Source of the DNA: an uncultured Coriobacteriaceae bacterium
GTDB lineage: Bacteria > Actinomycetota > Coriobacteriia > Coriobacteriales > Atopobiaceae
Direction of reading: 5' to 3'
Assembly (NCBI GenBank): GCA_900544655.1
Contig: UQWE01000009.1
Span: 1-19,656, forward strand
DNA length: 19,656 nt
Below are positions 8,775 through 16,193 of the stretch, one piece after another. The stretch's first letter is position 1. Each line of letters starts with the position of its first letter. A model generated the notes under the pieces. The model had not been told where the DNA came from, did no database searches, and was given only the letters and a program-made list of their open reading frames with translations. The position numbers and the translations under genes are program-made.

Positions 8775-9254
8775 ATGCTCGACATGATCAAGGCAGAAGA
8801 GGCTCGCGCCATCGCGGACGAGGCCAAACCCAACCGCGAGCGCGCCGCGGCTGACACCCTCTCCGATAACGCGATCAACTGGGCCATCCGCAACTGCGCC
8901 GCTCGCACGGACACGCGCGTCCGCATGTACGCGAAGTTTGGTCACTACGAGCTCTCGGTCAAGTTCGCTCCGGGCGTCGACGACCGCAGCGGTGTGGGCA
9001 ACTCCTTCTACAACGACCTCGTCGCAAACAGCAACACGGATGTCGCCGACGCCATCTGCGACATCATCTACGGTCGCGACCAGGACCTGATCTCCCCCAT
9101 CCAGACGGCCCGCTTGCTCAACACATACTCAGCGCGCTTGGCCAAGTTCGTCAACGACCTGCAACACAACGGCTATGACGTCTGTGTGGGCGACGGCCTG
9201 GACCAGGGCAACGGGAGGCTCGACAACAACACGATCATCGTGAACTGGGCGTAG
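8775..9254 (+). CDS. Orphan protein of unknown function (159 aa)
   Basis: I do not recognise this family. The product is soluble: no signal peptide, no membrane helix. It has a charged, helical N-terminus (EEARAIADEAKPNRERAA), a mixed central part with aromatic residues (FGHYELSVKF) and an Asp/Asn-rich end finishing in NTIIVNWA. Coding looks real, because codon third positions are GC-rich like the neighbours and the reading frame fills the space up to a terminator. The start at 8775 has only a weak GGGGGG Shine-Dalgarno; an ATG at 8784 is possible. It stands alone on the plus strand between a dying permease and the xdh operon, divergent from the permease and convergent with xdhC, so it may belong to either regulatory unit or be accessory DNA. 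No function is proposed. Confidence 0.7.
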   Translation: MLDMIKAEEARAIADEAKPNRERAAADTLSDNAINWAIRNCAARTDTRVRMYAKFGHYELSVKFAPGVDDRSGVGNSFYNDLVANSNTDVADAICDIIYGRDQDLISPIQTARLLNTYSARLAKFVNDLQHNGYDVCVGDGLDQGNGRLDNNTIIVNWA

Positions 9255-9267
9255 GAGGAGGTCCAGC

Positions 9268-9369
9268 GTGACCTCCGGACGCTGCGCTCGGGTGCTCTTC
9301 GAGAAAACCCTCGCTCCGCGACCGGAGGCCACACAGGCCCACGTTGCAGAGGCGGGCCTTGGCTGCTAG
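9268..9369 (+). CDS. Possible 33-residue small ORF downstream of the orphan gene
   Basis: GTG start with a textbook AGGAGG (9256-9261) six bases upstream, beginning 13 bases after the preceding stop codon and ending at TAG 9367-9369. The product has 33 residues and no recognisable domain. The ribosome site lies in a hairpin (GGAGGTC 9257-9263 with GACCTCC 9270-9276) that would hide both the Shine-Dalgarno and part of the start codon until the upstream gene is translated. It could equally be a 3'-UTR hairpin with a chance ORF. Confidence 0.25.
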   Translation: MTSGRCARVLFEKTLAPRPEATQAHVAEAGLGC

Positions 9370-9411
9370 AGCGACCTGAACGGTCATCAAGGGTTCTGAA
9401 CCGCACAAATT

Positions 9412-9443
9412 GAGGGCCCGGCTCCGTAGGGAGCCGGGCCCTC
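9412..9443. terminator. Strong bidirectional intrinsic terminator
   Basis: A perfect 14-bp stem (9412-9425 with 9430-9443) with a GTAG loop, followed by TTT on the plus side and preceded by AAATT (TTT on the minus side). It ends the orphan gene unit on plus and the xdhABC operon on minus. Confidence 0.9.
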
Positions 9444-9463
9444 TTTGCTAACGCACGTACGAA

Positions 9464-9477
9464 GAGAGACGTCTCTC
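9464..9477. repeat. Perfect 14-bp palindrome just downstream of xdhC
   Basis: GAGAGAC directly followed by GTCTCTC, two bases beyond the xdhC stop codon. It could be a protein-binding site or a short extra hairpin before the terminator at 9412-9443. Confidence 0.5.
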
Positions 9478-9479
9478 GC

Positions 9480-9968
9480 CTACTCGCCGCACTCCTTGTG
9501 GACGATCTCGATCGCCTTTTCGACGCCGTCAATCACGTTCTGGTAGCCGGTGCAGCGGCAGAGGTGGCCAGAGAGGTTCTTGCGGATCTCGTCGCGCGTG
9601 AAGGTCTTGCCAGAGTCGATCATCTCCACGGCGCTCATGATGATGCCAGGGATGCAGAAGCCGCACTGAACGGCGAACTGGTCGATAAAGGCTTGCTGGA
9701 CGGGATTGAGCGTACCATCCGGAGCCTGAAGGCCTTCGACGGTGAGGATGTTCTTGCCCTGGGCCCACTCGGTAAGGTACAGGCAGGTATCGGTCGCGAC
9801 GCCGTCGATCAGGACGGTGCAGGCACCGCACTCGCCCACCTCACAGCCGCGCTTGACGCTCGTGAGGCCGAGGCGGTTGCGCAGCGTGTCGAGCAGGCTC
9901 TCGCGCGGGTCATAGCCAACCTGCACTTCCTTGCCGTTGACGGTGCACTTGAGAATTCGCATATCCAT
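9480..9968 (-). CDS. xdhC: Xanthine dehydrogenase, iron-sulfur subunit
   Basis: The 162-residue [2Fe-2S] subunit of a three-part molybdenum hydroxylase; it passes electrons from the molybdenum site to the FAD subunit. All eight cluster cysteines are visible. C42, C47, C50 and C62 form the plant-ferredoxin-type cluster (GCEVGECGAC ... TDTC). C102, C105, C137 and C139 form the second cluster (QCGFC ... HLCRC). The length is typical of the family. The ATG overlaps the xdhB stop (TAATG), with an AAAGGGAGGGG ribosome site about 10-12 nt upstream, so translation is coupled. It is the last gene of the operon, and a 14-bp palindrome and a strong terminator follow. The symbol follows the E. coli convention (XdhC is the Fe-S subunit); note that xdhC elsewhere can mean an unrelated cofactor-insertion protein. 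Confidence 0.96.
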   Translation of the reverse strand: MDMRILKCTVNGKEVQVGYDPRESLLDTLRNRLGLTSVKRGCEVGECGACTVLIDGVATDTCLYLTEWAQGKNILTVEGLQAPDGTLNPVQQAFIDQFAVQCGFCIPGIIMSAVEMIDSGKTFTRDEIRKNLSGHLCRCTGYQNVIDGVEKAIEIVHKECGE

Positions 9969-10849
9969 TAGATATCAGCCCCTCCCTTTCGAGCGGCCTC
10001 GACGAGGGAACGCTTCGACATCTCCTTGATAAGCTGCAGGCGGAAGTCCTTGCTCGCGCGCCAGGAGTCACGCGGGTTGGTGCACGCGCAGGCGAGCTCG
10101 CCGATACGCTCGGCGGCCTCGGCCACATCGAGGCCACGCACGGCGTCCTCGGCGGCGATGGCACGCATCGGGGTCGGGCCGGCGACGCCAAACGCGAGGC
10201 GGATATCCTCGATCGTGCGCTTGTCCTCGCCAAGTTTCACCAGGCAGCAGCAACCCATCGTGGTGATCTCAAGGGCACGACGCTTGCCATACTTGAAGTA
10301 GTGGCCAGAGAAGCCCTCGTAGTTCTCGCGCGGAATGCGGATGCCCACGAGGAGCTCGTCGCGCTCGCGATGGCTACGGCCGGGACCGGCATACCACTCT
10401 TCGATGGGGAGGGTGCGCGTTCCGCGGGAACTCTGAAGGTCGAGCAGGGCGCCAAACGCAAAGAGCGTCGACGCGGTGTCGGCCGAGGTGGCGGCAGAAC
10501 AGACGTTGCCACCGATCGTGCCGGAGACACGCAGCTGCGGGCCGCCCGGGGTGTCGCAGGCCTCGCCGAGGACCGGAACGGTCTCCTGGATGACCGGAGA
10601 CGTGGTCACGTGGTGGAACCACGTGATGGGGCCGATCCAAACGGTGCCGTCGTCGAGAAGGCGCACGCCATCGAGCTCGCCATGGAGCTCGTGGATTGAG
10701 ACGAGGTGGGCAGGCGCGCCCTTGCCCTCTCGCAGCTTGACCAGGACGTCGGTGCCGCCGGCGATGACCTCGGCGGAGGGGTCGGCCGCAAGGGCCTCGC
10801 AGGCATCGGCCACGCTGGTGGCCTCATAGAGCGATTCGATGTCGTACAT
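9968..10849 (-). CDS. xdhB: Xanthine dehydrogenase, FAD-binding subunit
   Basis: The 293-residue flavin subunit (CO dehydrogenase flavoprotein-like fold); it delivers electrons to NAD+ or another acceptor, or takes them in the reductive direction. FAD-contact motifs are clear: AGGTDVLVK (30-38) and TIGGNVCSAATSAD (111-124). A C-terminal small domain follows. The length matches E. coli XdhB (about 290). The start codon ATG directly abuts the TAG of xdhA (TAGATG, no gap) and the stop overlaps the start of xdhC, which implies a tightly coupled xdhA-xdhB-xdhC operon with fixed stoichiometry. A CCC run at about residues 202-204 (MGCCCLVKL) is a small oddity. Confidence 0.96.
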   Translation of the reverse strand: MYDIESLYEATSVADACEALAADPSAEVIAGGTDVLVKLREGKGAPAHLVSIHELHGELDGVRLLDDGTVWIGPITWFHHVTTSPVIQETVPVLGEACDTPGGPQLRVSGTIGGNVCSAATSADTASTLFAFGALLDLQSSRGTRTLPIEEWYAGPGRSHRERDELLVGIRIPRENYEGFSGHYFKYGKRRALEITTMGCCCLVKLGEDKRTIEDIRLAFGVAGPTPMRAIAAEDAVRGLDVAEAAERIGELACACTNPRDSWRASKDFRLQLIKEMSKRSLVEAARKGGADI

Positions 10850-13192
10850 CTAGATCAGCCCCGCTTCCTTGAAGCCCTCGAACAGACGCTGCGGCGTCAT
10901 GGGCTCCACGTAGAACTTGACGCCGGTAGCGTCGAGGATTGCGTCTCGGATGGCGGATGCGGGCGAGATGACCGGGGTCTCGCCAACCGCCTTGTTGCCG
11001 TAGGGCCCCGTCGGGCACGGCTTCTCGACGAAGTCCGCCTTCAGATCGGGCAGGTCCATCGTCGTCGGGATCTTGTAGTCGAGCAGGGTCGGGTTGAGGA
11101 CGCGAGCGGTCTTCGGGTCGATCTGAAGCTCCTCGTAGAGGCCATAGCCGATACCCTGGGCCATACCGCCGTGAATCTGTTGCTCAACGAGCTTGGGGTT
11201 GATCAGGCGGCCAGAGTCCTGGACGTTGATGATCTTGTTGACCGTGACCTGGCCAAGTGGCATGTCCACAGTGACGTCGGCGAAAGTGACGCCACCGGCG
11301 AGGGTGTTGGTGTGGATGTTGATGGTCTCGTGGGCGGAGAGCTGGTCTGCTCCGTCGAGGTTGTAGTAGGCCTCGAGGGCGAGGTCAGCGAGGTTCCAGA
11401 TCTTGTTGCCCTCGCCGTCCCAGATGGCATGGTCATGCAGGTCGAGCTCGCCGGGCGCGTCGGGCGTGAGCTTACGCGCGAAGTCGAGAATCTTGCCCCT
11501 GAGGGTCTCGCCGGCCTTCTTCACGGCCGTGCCGGAGACGTAGGTCTGGCGCGACGCATAGGCACCGGAGTCATAGGGTGTGACGTCCGTATCCTGCTGC
11601 GAGACGATGTGGATGTCCTCGGTGTCGACGCCGATGGCCTCGGCTGCCATCTGGCTGAAGACGGTGTCGGCTCCCTGGCCAATCTCGGTGGCGCCCATCT
11701 GGAGCTGGACTGAGCCGTCCTGGTTGAGCGTGACCTGAGCGGTGGCCGTCTCGAGCGCGAACGGCGCGACGGCGGTCTTGTACACGAAGAACGCGACGCC
11801 GACGCCATGGCGAATCGGACCGGTCTCGTTCGCGTACTCCTTCTTCTTGCGATCCCACTCGATGTACGCCTTGCCCTTCTCGGCGCACTCCCTGATGGCG
11901 CAAGTATGGGCGGCGATGGTGCCGTTAGGCGTGAACTCGTCGACGAACTTGTCGGTATAGACGTTCTTGAGGCGGAACTCGAGTCCATCCCAGCCGTTGT
12001 CATAGGCGATGTCACCCATGAGGCACTCTGCGGCCCAGTTGCCCTCGGGCACGCCATAGGCACGCATGGCTCCCGTGTGCGGACCATTGGTGTAGATGGT
12101 GTAGGCCTCGGAGTGCGTGGCGACCTCGTTGGTGTGGTAGAGCCAGCGGAAGCTGTTCACCGAGTTGAGAACGAGGGCGTGACCGTGGTGAATGTATCCG
12201 CCCGTATTCGAGTACGCGACGATCTTGCGAGCGTGGAGGGCCATGTCGTCGCCATAGGAGCACTCGATGTCGAACGTCTTGGGCTGACGGCCCGAAGTGG
12301 CCCAGAAGAGTTCCTCACGCGAGATCTCGAGCCTGACGCATCGGCCGCCGAGCTGTTTGCAGATCCACGCATTGAGAGGCTCGTAGTGGACGTCCTGCTT
12401 CGTACCGAAGCCACCGCCGATATAGGGCTTGATGACACGAACGTCGCCCCAGGGAATGCCAAGGGCCTGGCCAATGACGCGTCGCACGACGTGCGGGATC
12501 TGCGTCGAGCTCACACAGACGATCTTGTTGCCCTCCATGTAGCAGTAGGAGACGCAGGACTCGATGTGGACCTGAGACTGCTCGCGGCTCTCCGCATGGA
12601 TGGCGATGTGATGATAGGCGGGATCCTCGAGGGCCTCCTCCACCGTCTTGTAGCCGGCCTCAGCGAGCTTGTCCTCAGGCGTGACCGCGCAAGTGTGGGC
12701 GACGATGTTGTCGGGCTTGGCCTCATGGACGGGCACCTCGGTGCCCTTCATGGACTCGATAGCGTCGTAGACGACGGGATACTCCTCGTACTCGACCTTG
12801 ATCAGGCGCAGCGCGCGATCACAAGCGACGGTGTCCTCGCCCACCACGACGGCGACGTTGTCACCGTAGATGCGCACGCGCCTGTCAAGCAGGCGACGGT
12901 CAGCCTGATCACGCTTGGCCGCGGCGGAGTTGGCATACCAGGGGTGGCCGGCCACGGGATACGGATGCTCGGGCACGTCGAAGCATGTGTAGATAGCAAC
13001 GACACCCGGCACCTTCAGTGCCTCCGTGGTGTCAATCGAGATGACCCGACCGTTTGCGATGGTGGAGTGGAGAAGCTTTGCCTCAAGGCAAGGCTTGGGA
13101 CATAGGTCATCCGTGAACTTCGCACGACCTGTGACCTTGTCGTAGGCGTCAACCCTTGGAATCGGCCTGCCGACCTCCCTCAGTGTCTCCAT
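10850..13192 (-). CDS. xdhA: Xanthine dehydrogenase, molybdenum-binding subunit
   Basis: The 780-residue catalytic subunit, which hydroxylates purines such as hypoxanthine and xanthine at the molybdopterin centre. Domains: an N-terminal a/b hammerhead (about 14-120, starting PRVDAYDKVTGRAKFTDD), then the two molybdopterin-binding domains. Key motifs are SSTQIPHVVRRVIGQAL (228-244), GGGFGTKQD (259-267), GAMRAYGVPEG (374-384), ATEIGQGADTVFSQ (501-514) and AVGETPVI with the catalytic Glu at about 738. From memory it resembles E. coli XdhA closely along its length, down to the AGLI terminus. The open frame extends 30 residues further upstream, but the ATG at 13192 is preferred because AAGGAGG sits 5 nt before it and the family N-terminus begins there. 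It heads the operon. The upstream leader carries two GC hairpins (13216-13234 and 13237-13250) and candidate operators. Confidence 0.96.
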   Translation of the reverse strand: METLREVGRPIPRVDAYDKVTGRAKFTDDLCPKPCLEAKLLHSTIANGRVISIDTTEALKVPGVVAIYTCFDVPEHPYPVAGHPWYANSAAAKRDQADRRLLDRRVRIYGDNVAVVVGEDTVACDRALRLIKVEYEEYPVVYDAIESMKGTEVPVHEAKPDNIVAHTCAVTPEDKLAEAGYKTVEEALEDPAYHHIAIHAESREQSQVHIESCVSYCYMEGNKIVCVSSTQIPHVVRRVIGQALGIPWGDVRVIKPYIGGGFGTKQDVHYEPLNAWICKQLGGRCVRLEISREELFWATSGRQPKTFDIECSYGDDMALHARKIVAYSNTGGYIHHGHALVLNSVNSFRWLYHTNEVATHSEAYTIYTNGPHTGAMRAYGVPEGNWAAECLMGDIAYDNGWDGLEFRLKNVYTDKFVDEFTPNGTIAAHTCAIRECAEKGKAYIEWDRKKKEYANETGPIRHGVGVAFFVYKTAVAPFALETATAQVTLNQDGSVQLQMGATEIGQGADTVFSQMAAEAIGVDTEDIHIVSQQDTDVTPYDSGAYASRQTYVSGTAVKKAGETLRGKILDFARKLTPDAPGELDLHDHAIWDGEGNKIWNLADLALEAYYNLDGADQLSAHETINIHTNTLAGGVTFADVTVDMPLGQVTVNKIINVQDSGRLINPKLVEQQIHGGMAQGIGYGLYEELQIDPKTARVLNPTLLDYKIPTTMDLPDLKADFVEKPCPTGPYGNKAVGETPVISPASAIRDAILDATGVKFYVEPMTPQRLFEGFKEAGLI

Positions 13193-13452
13193 GACGTCCT
13201 CCTTATGGAATTGTTGCGCGCTTCCCGGGCGCGCGTGGGGACTCAGCCCCGCATAACTAGGCGCGGCGGCACTCGCAAACACGAATCCTTAAACGCCCCA
13301 TGGCAAGCGACGTTCTCTGATGAGAAGTCTTGCTGCCTAACAAAAGGTTAGCCAAGTGACCAGCGCAGACCTACTTTTGGACGGTGAACGGCCAGGAAAA
13401 CTGGGTGGCTGGCAAGGAGGCGCAAAAACGAAACAGCCCCTCTGACCTGAGC

Positions 13453-13458
13453 GTTATA
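13453..13458 (-). promoter_or_regulatory. Candidate -10 box for the xdhABC operon
   Basis: TATAAC on the minus strand. The matching -35 position (about 13476-13481) has no consensus (ACGCAA), but it begins the 13-bp tandem duplication. That arrangement is what an activator-dependent promoter would look like. Start near 13446 gives a leader of about 250 nt with several hairpins. Confidence 0.35.
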
Positions 13459-13477
13459 GCTACGTAAGTTTAACGTT

Positions 13478-13503
13478 GCGTTCTGGTGACGCGTTCTGGT
13501 GAC
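13478..13503. repeat. Perfect 13-bp tandem duplication upstream of xdhABC
   Basis: GCGTTCTGGTGAC occurs twice back to back (13478-13490 and 13491-13503) with no mismatch. Relative to the candidate xdhA -10 box it spans about -35 to -60. It may be a pair of binding sites for a transcription factor, or a recent slippage duplication. Confidence 0.75.
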
Positions 13504-13586
13504 GGGATTTCGCGGATACGTGCGGCCCCGCGGCGCGCGGAGCCGCGCCTGCGATGCGGCGTGGCAAAGGAGGATGTGCAGTGAGG

Positions 13587-13609
13587 CCAATTTTGTGGAC
13601 AATAATTGG
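13587..13609. promoter_or_regulatory. Inverted repeat, candidate operator
   Basis: CCAAT (13587-13591) and ATTGG (13605-13609) are the outer arms and TTGT (13593-13596) and ACAA (13599-13602) the inner arms, in an AT-rich patch inside the spacer. The layout resembles a dimeric repressor site. There is no nearby regulator gene to link it to. Confidence 0.4.
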
Positions 13610-13749
13610 AAATTTGCAAGGATTGTGTATTTGCGAGGCATTGGTGGATGGATTGCGTCTGGCATCGCCGTCGGAGCGAGCGCCGCTCGTCGATGCTGGT
13701 TGGACAGCGCGTTCGACGATGGCAGCGACGCACATCGTGGCCCATAGTG

Positions 13750-13781
13750 AAAAAGGCCGGGACGCGCTTGGCATCCCGGCC
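13750..13781 (-). terminator. Intrinsic terminator of the bmp/ABC operon
   Basis: On the minus strand, GGCCGGGA and TCCCGGCC (complements of 13774-13781 and 13755-13762) form a perfect 8-bp stem with an 11-nt loop, followed by TTTTT (13750-13754). It lies about 140 nt beyond the lipoprotein gene stop. Confidence 0.9.
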
Positions 13782-13917
13782 AAACAGCCGATTGTCTTTA
13801 GCACTGGCCGGGCGGCGGCTTTTCGGCCGCACGTCGACCGTCCCAGCTACGCGGACGCGCGTTGCGACTTCGTCACAACCGCACCCGGTCCCTCGGCTCA
13901 AACGCAAGTTAGCTAGA

Positions 13918-15003
13918 CTAGCCCAGCGTGGACTGGATGGCCTCAATCTCGGAGTCGCTCAGGTAGGTGCCGGCCTTGATCTGATCGGCGTACTCGTTGA
14001 TCTTGTCCTGGACGTCAGACGGGACCTTGTCGGAGAACTTGCCGAGGGAGACGCCGCCGTTTTCCATGTTGGCGGTGATGGCCTTGCCGCCGCCGAAGGT
14101 GCCGGCCTCGATCTCGTCCATGGCCTGGTCGATCTTCCAGTCGGTCACCGTGGAAGCGATGACGGTCGGCTGGTCGTCGCCGAGGATGTCGATCGGCTGG
14201 GCGATGTCGAAGTGAGTGTCGGCACCGGCGGCCTCGAGGGCCTTACGGGAGCCGTTGTCGACCGCGGAGGCGTCGCCCCACATAACGTCGACGTTCTTGG
14301 AGTTGATCCACTGCTCGGTGAGCTGGGTGCCCTTCGCGGCGTCGGAGAAGCCGGCCTCGAAGTTGTACTGGCCCTGGATGGAGGAGTCAATCTTCTGAGC
14401 AGAGGCGAGGTAGGCGCTGTACTTGGCGAGCGTGCTCGGAAGCTTCATTCCGCCGATGAAGCCGATGGACTTCGTCTGGGTCATGAGACCGGCGATAACA
14501 CCGGCGAGGGCGCCGAGCTGCGTGAAGTCAGGAAGAACGGTCTCGACGTTGTCGGTGCTCTCGTAGTCAGCGAGCTCCTGCTCAGGGTTGGTGTTGGTGA
14601 TCAGGAAGTGGACGTTGGGGTGAGACTCGGCGGCATCAGAGGCGACCTCGGCCCAGGTGGAGGCAAACTGGTTGCCGTTGCCGACGATCAGATCGACGTC
14701 CTGGTCAACGTAGGACTCGGCGGCGGAGGCGGCGTCGGCGTTGGCGACGTTCTCCTTGGGCTCGAGCATCTCCCAGTTGGGGTGGGAGTCAACGGCGCGC
14801 TTGAGGGACTCATAGTGGGCCTGGTCCCAGCCGCCGTCGGTAATAATGCCGCTCATGATCATAGCGACCTTGTAGGAGCTCTTCTCGGCAGAGCCAGTGC
14901 TGGCGGAGTCAGAGCCAGAGCCACCACACGCGGTGAGGGCAAGGGCCGCAGCGGCGGTGGCGCCACCGGCGACGAACTGACGACGATTGATGTTCTTACT
15001 CAT
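13918..15003 (-). CDS. BMP/PnrA-family substrate-binding lipoprotein of a nucleoside-type ABC importer
   Basis: A 361-residue extracellular binding protein anchored by lipid. The signal peptide has a twin-arginine motif (NRRQFVAGG, 6-14), a hydrophobic Ala-rich stretch and a lipobox LTAC with the acceptor at Cys26. A Gly/Ser linker and the BMP (PnrA-like) periplasmic-binding fold follow, beginning KVAMIMSGIITDGGWDQ. Family members (PnrA of Treponema, BmpA of Lactococcus) bind purine and other nucleosides. The start at 15003 is chosen because AGAAGGGAAG precedes it and the signal peptide begins there; the frame is open 19 codons further upstream. It is the last gene after ATPase-permease-permease, whereas the binding protein commonly comes first. 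A 257-bp gap with a stem-loop separates it from the permease, so an additional promoter is likely. A strong terminator follows. Confidence 0.92.
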   Translation of the reverse strand: MSKNINRRQFVAGGATAAAALALTACGGSGSDSASTGSAEKSSYKVAMIMSGIITDGGWDQAHYESLKRAVDSHPNWEMLEPKENVANADAASAAESYVDQDVDLIVGNGNQFASTWAEVASDAAESHPNVHFLITNTNPEQELADYESTDNVETVLPDFTQLGALAGVIAGLMTQTKSIGFIGGMKLPSTLAKYSAYLASAQKIDSSIQGQYNFEAGFSDAAKGTQLTEQWINSKNVDVMWGDASAVDNGSRKALEAAGADTHFDIAQPIDILGDDQPTVIASTVTDWKIDQAMDEIEAGTFGGGKAITANMENGGVSLGKFSDKVPSDVQDKINEYADQIKAGTYLSDSEIEAIQSTLG

Positions 15004-15217
15004 GGTGCTTCCCTTCTTTTCCGGGGCTCTTTTACGCCCCACGTTTAAAGCCTGGTGCACGTACGCATGAAACTAAACGCCTCTGCCGAATCCGGCAGGT
15101 GATGCCATCTGCAAGGCGGACGGGCCCAACGAAGCCTGCCCATGCCATCCCTGCCAGCGCCAAGACAAGCGAAACCCCTATGTCCGCTCGACCTGACGCC
15201 AAATACAAACTGTACAC

Positions 15218-15251
15218 GAGACGGTGACCCACCCCCGCGAATCACCGTCTC
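15218..15251 (-). terminator. Stem-loop between permease and binding-protein genes
   Basis: A perfect 10-bp inverted repeat, GAGACGGTGA (15218-15227) and TCACCGTCTC (15242-15251), starting 9 nt beyond the permease stop. There is no T-run on the minus side, so it may be a weak terminator or an mRNA-stabilising hairpin that lets the lipoprotein be expressed at its own level. A smaller CTGCCG/CGGCAG hairpin (15083-15098) lies further down the 15004-15260 gap. I see no clear promoter boxes there. Confidence 0.55.
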
Positions 15252-15260
15252 ATTGTATCG

Positions 15261-16193
15261 CTAACGGCTCTCGCGGTTATACGGCTGACCGTTGGCCTTC
15301 GGGCCAGCGTGCTTCGAGCCAAAGAACACGAGGGCCACAATCGTGAAGATATACGGAATCATCTTGAAGAACATAACCGGCGCAGACTGGAACTGGGCCT
15401 GAAGGGCGACGTTCACGCCATCGAAGAAGCCAAAGAGCAGGCTCGCGAGCATGACGCCCACGGCACTCCAGCGACCGAAGATGACCGTCGCCAGGGCGAT
15501 GAAACCACGACCTGCGACGATGCCGTCCGTGTAGATAGGCGTGTAGCAAATCGTGAGGAAGGCGCCGCCCGCAGCGGCAAGGGCGCCGCACAGGATGCAG
15601 GCCACGTACTTGGTGCGGATGACGTTGATGCCCAGGGTCTCTGCGGCCTGGGGCTTCTCGCCCACGGAGCGGAACGACAGGCCGGCACGGCAGCGCTTGA
15701 AGAAGAACGCGACCACGGGCACGAGGAGGAACGCGATGTAGGCAAGAAGCGACTGGTTGAACATGCCGTTGCCGATGACCGGAAGATCGCACAGGCCGGG
15801 AATGGCGATGTTGGGCATCTGCGCGCCGGTGGCGTTCTCGGGGTTGGAGCCGACGAACAGGTTGTAGCCGAAGAGCGCGATGGCCGGCGCAAGGATGTTG
15901 ACAGCCATGCTCGTGACCACCTGGTCAGAGCAGAGGGTGACCGTGCAGAACGCGTAGATCATGTTGATGAGCACACCCGCGACCATGCCGACGAGCAGGC
16001 CGAGCCAGAGGTTACCCGTGACCTTGCCAACGGCGAATGCCACGAAGGCGCCCACGGCCATGATTCCCTCAAGGCCGATGTTGACCATGCCGGCACGCTC
16101 GGAGAAGACCTCGCCCAGGGCGGCGAGCAGGATGGGCACGGCGCCCATAGCCATCGCCCTGACGATGGTGGGAAGCGCAACCATGAAATCCAT
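15261..16193 (-). CDS. BMP-type ABC importer, permease subunit 2
   Basis: A 310-residue inner-membrane permease of the branched-chain/ribose-like class (BPD_transp_2), NupC/YufQ-like. It is hydrophobic throughout, with about eight to ten helices. The class motif ERAGMVNIGLEGIMAVGAF lies near residues 30-48, and a basic end (KHAGPKANGQPYNRESR) is probably cytoplasmic. The ATG overlaps the stop of the partner permease by one base (TAATG), so the two halves of the channel are translated together. The BMP context points to nucleosides as substrate; the sequence alone cannot name which. Confidence 0.92.
   Translation of the reverse strand: MDFMVALPTIVRAMAMGAVPILLAALGEVFSERAGMVNIGLEGIMAVGAFVAFAVGKVTGNLWLGLLVGMVAGVLINMIYAFCTVTLCSDQVVTSMAVNILAPAIALFGYNLFVGSNPENATGAQMPNIAIPGLCDLPVIGNGMFNQSLLAYIAFLLVPVVAFFFKRCRAGLSFRSVGEKPQAAETLGINVIRTKYVACILCGALAAAGGAFLTICYTPIYTDGIVAGRGFIALATVIFGRWSAVGVMLASLLFGFFDGVNVALQAQFQSAPVMFFKMIPYIFTIVALVFFGSKHAGPKANGQPYNRESR

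Larger units (their letters stand above)
13193..13917. other. 725-bp gene-poor regulatory spacer between bmp operon end and xdhA
   Basis: No convincing gene. From the xdhA side it holds: GC hairpins next to the xdhA ribosome site (13216-13221/13229-13234 and 13237-13240/13247-13250); small inverted repeats TTCTC/GAGAA (13313-13326) and CTAAC/GTTAG (13337-13351); a CCAG/CTGG hairpin (13392-13404); a -10 candidate (13453-13458); a 13-bp tandem duplication (13478-13503); a GC hairpin (13532-13549); an inverted repeat (13587-13609); and the bmp-operon terminator (13750-13781). A plus-strand frame from GTG 13581 to 13916 (111 codons, AAAGGAGG 7 nt upstream) exists, but it runs through the terminator and its codon use is unlike the neighbours. 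Confidence 0.6.

Noticed and set aside
9255..9411. tRNA or tRNA-like remnant (GGGTTCTGAACC patch)
   Set aside because: No cloverleaf with acceptor, D and anticodon arms can be drawn around it.
13592..13619. Minus-strand promoter TTGCAA with 17-bp spacer to ACAAAA
   Set aside because: The -10 matches the consensus at only two of six positions; the -35 match alone is not enough.
13606..15048. Plus-strand frame of 480 codons over the bmp lipoprotein gene
   Set aside because: Antisense shadow: low-complexity Gly/Val/Leu/Asp product, and it covers a clear lipoprotein gene and its terminator.
15004..15260. Purine riboswitch before the nucleoside-type binding protein
   Set aside because: None of the conserved purine-riboswitch junction sequence is present; only simple hairpins are seen.
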